A stretch of DNA of 5,720 nucleotides from Verrucomicrobiaceae bacterium (GTDB lineage: Bacteria; Verrucomicrobiota; Verrucomicrobiia; Verrucomicrobiales; Akkermansiaceae): the NCBI GenBank assembly GCA_027483005.1, contig JAIXVN010000561.1:1-5720 (forward strand). Reading direction: 5' to 3'. Shown in pieces: positions 1 through 5,720 of the stretch. The notes beneath the pieces are model-generated. The model ran no database searches and was not told the DNA's origin. It worked only from the letters and a program-made list of their open reading frames with translations. How positions within the stretch are numbered: position 1 is the stretch's first letter; each line of letters begins with the position of its first letter. The position numbers were made by a program, and so were the translations under genes.

Positions 1-1
1 C

Positions 2-1255
2 TGCCTCTATCTCGATGATGACGGGTTGATGAAACGGACCCGCCTCGAGGCCCATCGGCTCGGCCGGGAAATGATCTGGCCCTCTGTCGCGTCACGCTAT
101 CTCGAATCCTTCGAACATGCCCGCGCGGATCGTCGCTCGAAGCCCCGCACCGCCTTTGCCGGGTGGACCCTCGGCAGCCGCCCCTACAATCTTCCGCCAC
201 AGCGGCTCGATCACATTGTCCGGATGAGCGATGGCACCGGCATCTTCCAGCACGCCATTTTCAACGTGCCGAATTTCCACGAAGGCTACTGCACCGACGA
301 CAACGCCCGCGCCTTCATCCTCTGCAACCTGTTGGATGAAAGCGGTGGTGCTCCACACTCGCTCAGCCTCGATCAGCTCTCGACCTCCTATCTCAGCCTG
401 CTCGCCGCGGCCTTGAATCGCGACACCGCCCGGTTCCGCAACTTCATGAGCCATGGCCGTCACTGGCTGGAGGAATCCGGAAGTGAGGACAGTCATGCCC
501 GCGCGCTCTGGGCCCTCGGGGTCGGGTCGGGTCGATCGCGAAACAGCGGCCATCGCCTGCTTTCCGTGCATCTCTTCGAGCTCGGTCTTCCCACCGTGGA
601 TCACTTCACCTCGCCGCGGGCCTGGGCCTTCACGTTGTTGGGGATCCACGAGTATCTCCGCGAGTTTCCGGAAAAGGCCAAGGTGCTGGCCGCTCGTGAT
701 TTCTTCACCCACAGGCTGGTGGAACTCTGGAAGCACTGCGCCACCGAGGACTGGCCGTGGTTCGAGACCTCCGCCACCTACGACAACGCGCGGCTCTGCC
801 AGGCGCTCATTCTCAGCGGAGCCGATTCTCCCGACGACCAGGCCCTGGAGATCGGGCTGAAATCGCTGCGCTGGCTGGCCTCGATCCAACGCACCCAGGC
901 CGGACATTTCCGACCGATCGGCAGCAATGGCTTCTACATGAAGGATGGTGCCCGCGCCGACTTCGACCAGCAACCGGTCGAGGCCCAGGCCATGGTTTCC
1001 GCCTGCCTCGATGCCTTTCGCGTCACCGGGGATCCGTTCTGGTCCGGCGAGGCGAAGCGCGCCTTCGAGTGGTTCCTCGGTCGCAATGATCTCGGCCTGC
1101 CGCTCTACGACTCCGCCAGTGGTGGCTGCGGCGACGGGCTGCATGAGGACCGGGTCAACTCGAACCAGGGAGCCGAGTCGTCCCTGGCCTTCCAGCTGGC
1201 CCTCGCGGAAATGAACCAGGCCGAACATCCCTCCGTCCCCACAACGTCTTCATGA
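2..1255 (+). CDS. Glycosyltransferase (GT4-like) C-terminal tail fused to an alpha/alpha-toroid domain; 5' end outside the window
   Basis: The frame is open to the left edge of the window, so this is the last 417 residues of a longer protein. A start at TTG 26 or ATG 29 is possible but unlikely. The first 40 or so residues (to about base 130), including GREMIWPSVASRYL, look like the closing helix of a GT4 (GT-B fold) glycosyltransferase, which needs the rest of that domain upstream. A helical domain follows from about base 200. Its motifs are EGYCTDDNARAF (281-316), EDSHARALWALG (about 487-522), TSPRAWAF (about 608-631), EDWPWFETSATYDNAR (746-793) and HEDRVNSNQGAES (1142-1180). Recurrent D-x-x-AR helices suggest an alpha/alpha toroid like those of many glycan-active enzymes. 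I infer cytoplasmic sugar transfer coupled to a glycan-binding or glycan-processing domain; acceptor and product are unknown. The TGA stop overlaps the GH130 start as ATGA, so the two genes are probably translated together. Confidence 0.78.
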   Translation, partial: CLYLDDDGLMKRTRLEAHRLGREMIWPSVASRYLESFEHARADRRSKPRTAFAGWTLGSRPYNLPPQRLDHIVRMSDGTGIFQHAIFNVPNFHEGYCTDDNARAFILCNLLDESGGAPHSLSLDQLSTSYLSLLAAALNRDTARFRNFMSHGRHWLEESGSEDSHARALWALGVGSGRSRNSGHRLLSVHLFELGLPTVDHFTSPRAWAFTLLGIHEYLREFPEKAKVLAARDFFTHRLVELWKHCATEDWPWFETSATYDNARLCQALILSGADSPDDQALEIGLKSLRWLASIQRTQAGHFRPIGSNGFYMKDGARADFDQQPVEAQAMVSACLDAFRVTGDPFWSGEAKRAFEWFLGRNDLGLPLYDSASGGCGDGLHEDRVNSNQGAESSLAFQLALAEMNQAEHPSVPTTSS

Positions 1256-2727
1256 GTTCCATCCATCTTCGCCGTCACGAGATCATGCTGCTTCCGGACA
1301 GCTCCCGTGTCATCATCCGCCCTTTCATCCCAGCCAACACCAATCGTGTGATCGCCATTCTGGGTCGCGCGTTGGAACTGACCGAGGAGGAGGTCCTGGT
1401 CGAACTTGCCCAGGTCCACATCGAGTTCGAGGCGAGGCACTACGACATCGAGGCCTTGTTGCTCTCCCACTACTCGATGGCGAAACCGCATATCTTCACC
1501 CAGCGCCCGCTTTCCAGGCCGCGCGAGCTGTTGATCGGGGCGCTGTTTTCCGGAGAATACTCGCTGGAATCCGCCGCGCTGTTCAATCCCTCGATCGTCC
1601 CGCATCCGGACCAGTCCGGCGTGGAGCCCGGCGGCCTGCGGTTCATCATGAGCCTGCGCGCCACCGGTGAGGGGCACATTTCCTCGATCGAGTTCCGTTC
1701 TGGCGTCATCGCGGCGGAGGGCCATATCCTGCTCGATCCGGTTTCGAGATATGTGACGGTTCCGGAAATCGTGCCCAATCCGAGTTATCGGAAGAAAAGC
1801 TTCATCCTCAAGTTCCACGAGATGGGCTTCGACAACGAGTTCGTCAACGCGGTGATGGCCCCGCTCGGCAAGGACTTCACCCGGCTCGATCTCGACAAGA
1901 GCGTGGGAACGGTCCGCCACGAGAATCATCCCGGGACCCATGAACTGAAACGCACCCTCGACTGCGTCCAGTGGCTCGCCGATTCGAATTACGAACTGCG
2001 GTTCTGCTCGAAGCTCGGCATGAGCGAGCGCATCATTTTTCCCGTCTCGCCGAATGAGAGCAACGGCATCGAGGACGCGCGCTTTGTCCGCTTCGTCGAG
2101 GAGGATGGATCGGTGATGTACCACGCCACCTACACCGCCTACAACGGTCGCGCCATCCTGCCGCAGCTCATCGAGACCCAGGATTTCCTCAACTTCCGCA
2201 TCCTCACGCTCAACGGCAGCGCCGTGCAGAACAAGGGCATGGCGCTCTTTCCCAGGAAGATCAATGGAAGATATGTCATGCTTTCCAGGCAGGACGATGA
2301 AAACATCTTCATCATGTTCTCGGACAACATCCACTACTGGAGCGATCCGCAGATCCTCATGCGGCCTGCCGAGGTCTGGGAATCCGTGAAGGTGGGAAAC
2401 TGCGGCTCGCCGATCGAGACGGAAGCGGGCTGGCTGGTCATCACCCACGGCGTCGGACCGATGCGGAAGTACTGCATCGGTGCCGTGCTGTTGGATCTGA
2501 ACGATCCGACGCGCGTCATCGGCCGTCTCAAAGAGCCCTTGCTTTCACCGGAAGGCATCGAGCGGGAGGGCTACGTGCCGAATGTCGTGTATAGCTGCGG
2601 GTCCCTGATCCATGGCGACAAGCTCATCCTGCCCTACGCGATGAGCGACAAGTTCACGGTCATCGCCAGCGTGCCGGTCAGTGAGTTGCTTGCGGCGTTG
2701 TTGGATGACCGGGATGGCGCCCGGTAG
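1252..2727 (+). CDS. GH130-family glycoside phosphorylase / beta-mannosidase-like protein (long form)
   Basis: This 491-residue protein belongs to glycoside hydrolase family 130, whose members phosphorolyse or hydrolyse beta-mannosides on a five-bladed beta-propeller. Typical family motifs are NGIEDARF, with Asp275 the likely general acid; LFPRKINGRYVMLSRQDD, with Arg346; WESVKVGNCGSPIET, with Lys380; GWLVITHGVG, with His399; and GYVPNVVYSCG near residue 445. The retained Arg, Lys and His resemble the phosphate-binding residues of GH130 phosphorylases, so a phosphorylase is favoured over a hydrolase; this is inference. The propeller seems to begin around YSLESAALFNPSIV (residues 103-116). About 100 N-terminal residues precede it, and an extra segment of roughly 90 residues lies before Asp275, so it is longer than the 300-350 residues of compact members. 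There is no signal peptide, so it is probably cytoplasmic. ATG 1252 overlaps the upstream stop and has no Shine-Dalgarno sequence, so coupling to the glycosyltransferase gene is likely. The substrate is unknown; a mannose-containing oligosaccharide is the best guess. Confidence 0.88.
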   Translation: MSSIHLRRHEIMLLPDSSRVIIRPFIPANTNRVIAILGRALELTEEEVLVELAQVHIEFEARHYDIEALLLSHYSMAKPHIFTQRPLSRPRELLIGALFSGEYSLESAALFNPSIVPHPDQSGVEPGGLRFIMSLRATGEGHISSIEFRSGVIAAEGHILLDPVSRYVTVPEIVPNPSYRKKSFILKFHEMGFDNEFVNAVMAPLGKDFTRLDLDKSVGTVRHENHPGTHELKRTLDCVQWLADSNYELRFCSKLGMSERIIFPVSPNESNGIEDARFVRFVEEDGSVMYHATYTAYNGRAILPQLIETQDFLNFRILTLNGSAVQNKGMALFPRKINGRYVMLSRQDDENIFIMFSDNIHYWSDPQILMRPAEVWESVKVGNCGSPIETEAGWLVITHGVGPMRKYCIGAVLLDLNDPTRVIGRLKEPLLSPEGIEREGYVPNVVYSCGSLIHGDKLILPYAMSDKFTVIASVPVSELLAALLDDRDGAR

Positions 2728-2781
2728 CTGGAGCCCGGATCCATGGCGGCCGGAGAACTCCGATGATTCAGTTGAAGGCGT

Positions 2782-3672
2782 TCAGGCCACCCCCATGCAG
2801 CTGCCCATCAGGGCATAGAGTTCACATTGCCGGGAGGACTGCTCCACCAGGTCCTCGCAGAGCTTGATCCGTCCGGGCTCGAAGACGGTGATGGTCGAGG
2901 AGCCTCCGAAGGCGAAGTAGCCTTTTTCCGCGCCTTTCTGGACGAGCTTGTTGGGCGTGAAAGTCTGGTGGATCGAGCCGACACAGGTGGCTCCGATTTC
3001 GAGGACAAGGACCTTGCCGAACTTGGGGGTCTCCACGCAGGTGATCGTCCGCTTGTTTTCCCAGAGGTAGTTCAGGTTCTGACGCAGGGCGATCGGGGAG
3101 ACGGAGAACAGCGGTCCATTGATCACCTCGGTGGCCGAGGGCACCCCGGCGACGGGAAAATGAAAGCGGTGGTAATCCACCGGACAAAGCCGGGAAAGCA
3201 CCAGCGCGCCATCCGCATACCTCGCGGCCAGTTCTTTCGAACCGAGCAGGGCGGCCAGGTCGAAGCGCTGCCCCTTCACAAAGAAGCTCTCGATGGCGGA
3301 GGCCTTCTGAAAGCCGAGGTGGCGGCCATCCGCCGGGAAGACCACCGAATCCGGATCCCTGTCGATCGGGCGGGCATCCGGTTTCAGCTTGCGGTAGAAG
3401 AATTCATTGAAGCTCCGGAACGTGGCCGGATCGTCCGCGAAGTCCTCCACCTTCATGCCATAGTCACGGATGAAGGCCGCGATCCGGGCCGCCGAGGCAG
3501 GACGGTCCATCCTCCAGCCGTAGAACTTTGAGAAAAACGGGCGCTTCACCAACGTATGGAGGGTCGCCCGGCCGAGGGGGGTGCCATACGCCCAGCGGAG
3601 AAAGGCCTCGCCATACACCTGTTCGGTTTCGATGTTTCCGCTCTGGCGGTTGAAGTATCGGATCGGCTCCAC
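2782..3672 (-). CDS. psd: Phosphatidylserine decarboxylase proenzyme
   Basis: Psd decarboxylates phosphatidylserine to phosphatidylethanolamine at the inner membrane, the last step of PE synthesis. The 296-residue product is close to the usual length of clostridial/chlamydial-type enzymes. The self-cleavage motif reads FGGSST. Cleavage between Gly257 and Ser258 would give a beta chain (1-257) and a short alpha chain (258-296) with Ser258 converted to the pyruvoyl cofactor. Other conserved segments are FPADGR (Asp115), CPVDYHRFHFP (Asp166, His168, His171) and SFNEFFYRKLKPDARPI (87-103); Asp115 and the His pair match the known catalytic Asp/His positions. The start is GTG at 3672, because the protein then begins MEPIRYFNRQSG, as relatives do, and AGAAG lies five bases upstream (3682-3678). 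The frame stays open far upstream, antisense to the lipoprotein gene, but that extension has no family similarity. The gene stands alone on this strand, divergent from the lipoprotein gene and convergent with the GH130 gene. Confidence 0.95.
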   Translation of the reverse strand: MEPIRYFNRQSGNIETEQVYGEAFLRWAYGTPLGRATLHTLVKRPFFSKFYGWRMDRPASAARIAAFIRDYGMKVEDFADDPATFRSFNEFFYRKLKPDARPIDRDPDSVVFPADGRHLGFQKASAIESFFVKGQRFDLAALLGSKELAARYADGALVLSRLCPVDYHRFHFPVAGVPSATEVINGPLFSVSPIALRQNLNYLWENKRTITCVETPKFGKVLVLEIGATCVGSIHQTFTPNKLVQKGAEKGYFAFGGSSTITVFEPGRIKLCEDLVEQSSRQCELYALMGSCMGVA

Positions 3673-3801
3673 GGCTGCTTCTAGGGGCCACCAGCCCAGT
3701 CCGCAAGCCTCACCCACCACAGACTTCCTCCTCACTGACCTCCCATGAAGCTTACCGATTTCCCCTTGCGCGGCCTGTATTGCGGGACTATCGCCCCGGC
3801 G
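3673..3801. other. Divergent spacer between psd and the lipoprotein-resB genes
   Basis: These 129 bases separate two divergent starts, so promoters for both directions should lie here; the spacer is 72 bases if the lipoprotein gene starts at 3745. I see no strong sigma70 pair. The best plus-strand candidate is TTGCGC and TATCGC 17 bases apart at about 3766-3794, each matching consensus at three of six bases, and it sits too close to ATG 3802 for a normal leader. No operator-like palindrome, riboswitch or terminator was recognised. Confidence 0.4.
3678..3682 (-). promoter_or_regulatory. Probable ribosome binding site of psd
   Basis: Read on the minus strand, AGAAG sits five bases before the GTG at 3672. 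It is a partial Shine-Dalgarno match at good spacing and supports GTG 3672 as the start over any longer reading of the open frame. It is the only purine-rich ribosome binding site seen before any start in this window. Confidence 0.45.
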
Positions 3802-4392
3802 ATGAAAAGCCCGGCTGTTCTGGTACTGATCGCTCTGATCCCGATCTCCTCGTGCCGGAAACCTCCGGCGGAGGTCACCGTGACCGAAACCCGGGTGCTC
3901 ACCAGCAAGGATGCCGCGCCCAAGCTTTTCGCCACCAGCGACCAGCGCTTCCGCGATGCCAAGCCGAGTCCGGTGAAGGCCGAGACGCCTGAAGGCTGGC
4001 TCGCCATGCCCGCCACGCAGATCCGCCTGCTCAACTATCGCTTCGGGGAAAGCGGGCTCGGCGAGGTCTGGGTCTCGGTTTCCTCCGGCTCGGTCCTCGA
4101 CAACGTCAACCGCTGGCTGGGGCAGTTCAATGCGACGAAGCTCGATGAGAAGGGGCTCGCCGAACTGCGCAGCGTATCGATCGCCGGCGAACCGGGAGTG
4201 TGGGTCGAGGCCGAGGGCGACTACGCCGGCGGCATGGGCGCTCCCGCCCGATCCGGCTACGCGCTGGCCGGGGTGGTCGCGGACTTCGGCGGTCGCATCC
4301 TGACCGTGAAAATGGTTGGCCCGAAAGCCGAGGTCGCCACCGCCAAGGCCACCCTCGAAGCCTACTCCAAGAGCCTGACCCTCGCCCAGTGA
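3802..4392 (+). CDS. Uncharacterised lipoprotein (NVNRW-motif family), first gene of the resB cluster
   Basis: The product is 196 residues with a lipoprotein signal: Lys2, a hydrophobic core at about residues 5-15, and the lipobox ISSC with Cys18 as the lipidated residue. It should be exported and membrane-anchored. After a linker, a compact domain starts near PEGW (63-66) and contains VWVSV (89-93) and NVNRWLGQ (101-108), followed by alternating hydrophobic strands to about residue 175 and a final helix. I recall NVNRW-x-GQ from uncharacterised secreted proteins of planctomycetes and verrucomicrobia; the fold may be PsbP/Mog1-like, but that is only an impression. ATG 3802 is chosen because it gives a textbook signal peptide. 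ATG 3745, in the same frame, would add 19 residues (215 in all) and bury the signal; neither has a Shine-Dalgarno sequence. The stop is two bases before resB, so co-expression with cytochrome c assembly genes is likely. Function unknown; a role in cytochrome c maturation or redox-protein assembly is inferred from position only. Confidence 0.78.
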   Translation: MKSPAVLVLIALIPISSCRKPPAEVTVTETRVLTSKDAAPKLFATSDQRFRDAKPSPVKAETPEGWLAMPATQIRLLNYRFGESGLGEVWVSVSSGSVLDNVNRWLGQFNATKLDEKGLAELRSVSIAGEPGVWVEAEGDYAGGMGAPARSGYALAGVVADFGGRILTVKMVGPKAEVATAKATLEAYSKSLTLAQ

Positions 4393-4394
4393 CC

Positions 4395-5612
4395 ATGTCC
4401 TCACCTTCCCAGAGTTCTCCCAAGGCTCCCGCCTCGTATGCCCGTCGATTCTTCGACTGGCTGTCCGGCTTCGGCCTCGCCACGGTCTTGCTGCTCTTGC
4501 TGGGCATCCTGACCTGGCTGGCCACCCTCGAGCAGCGCGACAGCGGGCTCTACGCCACGCTCAACAAGTACTTCGATTGGAAAGCCCCGTTCATCCTGCC
4601 TGAGATCAACGGCAAGACGGTCCCCGTCCCGCTGCCCGGCGGCTACTGGGTCTGTGCGTTGCTCACCCTCAACCTCGCCCTCGGCGGCATCCTCCGCATC
4701 CGCAAGGGGCTGAAGCAGATTCCGAACATCATCTCGCACTCCGGCATCATCATCCTCCTGATCGGCGGTGGCGTGACCCACCATTTTTCGGAACGCGGCA
4801 ATCTCGCCGTCGGGGAAGGAGAGACCTCCAATGTCGCGGAGGACTACTTCGAATACGTCGTCGAGGTCGCCGAGATCCTCGACAACAAGCCCACCGCCAT
4901 CCACGTGATCCGCGGGGCCCAGATCGAGGACCTCGAGACCAGCTCCCGGCTGTTCCGCTTTCCCAATCTGCCCTTCGATCTCGAAATCGGCGGCTACCTG
5001 GAAAACGCCCAGCCGATCGCCGCCACCGAGCGCGCCCCTGAGAACGGCGAGCTGATGGCGGATGGCTATTACCTTCAGAGCAAGCCCGGCGAGAAGACTG
5101 CAGAGGCCAATACCGCTGGCTGCTACGCGAAGGTCGTCGAACGCGATGGCACCCGTGGCGATCGGATCATTCTCGCGGGAGCCAGTTTCCACCCTTTCAC
5201 GCTCCGCCACGGCAATCGGATCTTCACCCTCGACATGCGGAAGCGCCTCTGGGTGATGCCCTTCGATCTCACCCTGAACAAGTTCACCGCCGAGTTCTAT
5301 GACGGCACCACCCGTCCCAAGAAGTTCATCAGCCAGGTGACCCGCACTGAGAACGGCCAGAAGGCGAACGCCACCATCCAGATGAACGAGCCCCTGCGCT
5401 ATGAGGGCCTGACCTTTTTCCAGGCCAGCTACGGGCCTCCCGGCGCCGGTCCAGGGCAGAAGCTCTACTCGGTCTTCGAGGTCGTGAAAAACCCCGCCGA
5501 CAAGTGGCCGGAGTACAGTCTCTGGGTCGTGGTCGTCGGACTCACGCTCCAGTTCGGTCTCAAGCTCGTTCTCTTCATCCGTTCCCGTTTCCGCCATGAC
5601 ACCTCCGCCTGA
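4395..5612 (+). CDS. resB: ResB-like cytochrome c biogenesis protein (System II, Ccs1 family)
   Basis: ResB/Ccs1 works with CcsA/ResC to carry haem across the cytoplasmic membrane and attach it to apocytochromes c. The 405-residue product has the family topology: membrane segments at about 25-44, 84-101, 112-128 and 375-394, with a large extracytoplasmic domain (about 130-374) between the third and fourth. Family-like segments are TLEQRDSGLYATLNKYF (44-60), FYDGTTRPKKFISQV (301-315) and MNEPLRYEGLTFFQASYG (330-347). Histidines near membrane segment 3 (His115, His129, His130) are candidates for haem interaction. It is shorter than Bacillus ResB (about 540 residues), mainly in the outer domain. 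ATG 4395 is chosen because the signature starts soon after and it lies two bases past the lipoprotein stop; the frame is open further upstream but only overlaps the lipoprotein gene. No Shine-Dalgarno sequence is visible. The end overlaps the next gene by 17 bases. Confidence 0.88.
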   Translation: MSSPSQSSPKAPASYARRFFDWLSGFGLATVLLLLLGILTWLATLEQRDSGLYATLNKYFDWKAPFILPEINGKTVPVPLPGGYWVCALLTLNLALGGILRIRKGLKQIPNIISHSGIIILLIGGGVTHHFSERGNLAVGEGETSNVAEDYFEYVVEVAEILDNKPTAIHVIRGAQIEDLETSSRLFRFPNLPFDLEIGGYLENAQPIAATERAPENGELMADGYYLQSKPGEKTAEANTAGCYAKVVERDGTRGDRIILAGASFHPFTLRHGNRIFTLDMRKRLWVMPFDLTLNKFTAEFYDGTTRPKKFISQVTRTENGQKANATIQMNEPLRYEGLTFFQASYGPPGAGPGQKLYSVFEVVKNPADKWPEYSLWVVVVGLTLQFGLKLVLFIRSRFRHDTSA

Positions 5613-5720
5613 ACGATCACTCACCGGCCGCTGGATTGCGTTCGGCGTCGTCATCCTCGCCCTCATCGCCATTGTCGGCGTGCTGGCAAAGGACATGACG
5701 CCGGAAAGCTCGCTTCGAAA
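5596..5720 (+). CDS. Membrane protein, probably CcsA/ResC cytochrome c assembly protein; 3' end outside the window
   Basis: Only the first 41 codons are visible. After a short proline-rich, charged N-terminus (MTPPPERSLTGRW) comes one strongly hydrophobic segment, residues 14-31 (IAFGVVILALIAIVGVLA), then KDMTPESSLR, which looks extracytoplasmic. The ATG at 5596 lies inside the end of resB in another frame, overlapping by 17 bases, which suggests coupled translation. The partner usually found next to resB is ccsA/resC, and a signal-anchor start with an added outer domain would fit the longer CcsA proteins of PVC bacteria. That identity comes from context; the visible part contains neither the tryptophan-rich haem-binding motif nor other family residues. 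Confidence 0.6.
   Translation, partial: MTPPPERSLTGRWIAFGVVILALIAIVGVLAKDMTPESSLR

Noticed and set aside
519..533. Three tandem GGGTC units inside the toroid coding region, a possible slippage site
   Set aside because: Three copies of a five-base unit are too few to claim phase variation, and the reading frame carries recognisable motifs on both sides, so it is intact.
92..1228. Long open frame on the minus strand opposite the glycosyltransferase-toroid gene
   Set aside because: Its translation is Gly/Ala/Glu/Val-rich with no family motif, and the plus-strand frame has clear conserved motifs. It is an antisense shadow of G+C-rich coding sequence.
1105..2448. Minus-strand frame of 447 codons opposite the GH130 gene
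   Set aside because: Low-complexity Asp/Val/His/Arg-rich translation, and it spans the junction of two plus-strand genes. GH130 motifs on the other strand decide the matter.
2827..3531. Plus-strand frame of 234 codons inside psd
   Set aside because: It lies wholly antisense to clear Psd motifs and shows no recognisable domain.
3766..3794. TTGCGC-17-TATCGC as a sigma70 promoter
   Set aside because: Each half matches consensus at only three of six positions, and the -10 would lie about eight bases before ATG 3802 and inside the longer reading from 3745.
4200..4394. Upstream in-frame extension of resB to 4200
   Set aside because: The added residues are an Arg/Gly-rich out-of-frame reading of the lipoprotein gene, and the first membrane segment follows naturally from ATG 4395.
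4401..5696. Minus-strand frame of 431 codons opposite resB
   Set aside because: Highly acidic, repetitive composition typical of an antisense reading; membrane segments and ResB motifs are in the plus-strand frame.
1..5720. Search for CRISPR repeats, tRNA or rRNA genes, insertion-sequence ends and att sites
   Set aside because: No regularly spaced repeats, cloverleaf-like segments, transposase motifs or flanking inverted repeats were seen by eye; coding sequence fills nearly all of the window.

Overview
The window is G+C-rich, gene-dense chromosomal DNA with no sign of phage, transposon, CRISPR or stable RNA genes. Protein families and style point to a Verrucomicrobiota-like bacterium: a clostridial/chlamydial-type phosphatidylserine decarboxylase, a short ResB, an NVNRW-motif lipoprotein of a kind I associate from memory with the PVC group, and almost no Shine-Dalgarno sequences. 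This placement is inference and rests on no database search.

Layout. (A) 2-2727, plus strand: the 3' part of a gene whose 5' end lies left of the window. It encodes the tail of a GT4-type glycosyltransferase fused to an alpha/alpha-toroid domain of about 340 residues. It is coupled by an ATGA overlap to a long GH130 glycoside phosphorylase/mannosidase-like protein. Together they look like a two-gene glycan synthesis/turnover unit. (B) 2782-3672, minus strand: psd, which makes phosphatidylethanolamine. It converges on the GH130 gene across a 54-base gap. (C) 3673-3801: the divergent spacer. (D) 3802-5720, plus strand: an uncharacterised lipoprotein gene, then resB two bases downstream, then the start of another membrane-protein gene, probably ccsA/resC, overlapping resB by 17 bases. 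This reads as a System II cytochrome c maturation operon with a lipoprotein as first gene.

None of the plus-strand starts has a convincing ribosome binding site, and three of them depend on stop/start overlap or near-contact, so translational coupling is likely. Nothing here is clearly a new defence or mobile system. The most interesting points are the glycosyltransferase-toroid/GH130 pair and the unknown lipoprotein linked to cytochrome c assembly. Long open frames antisense to these genes are treated as G+C-driven shadows, including an apparent 540-codon extension of psd.
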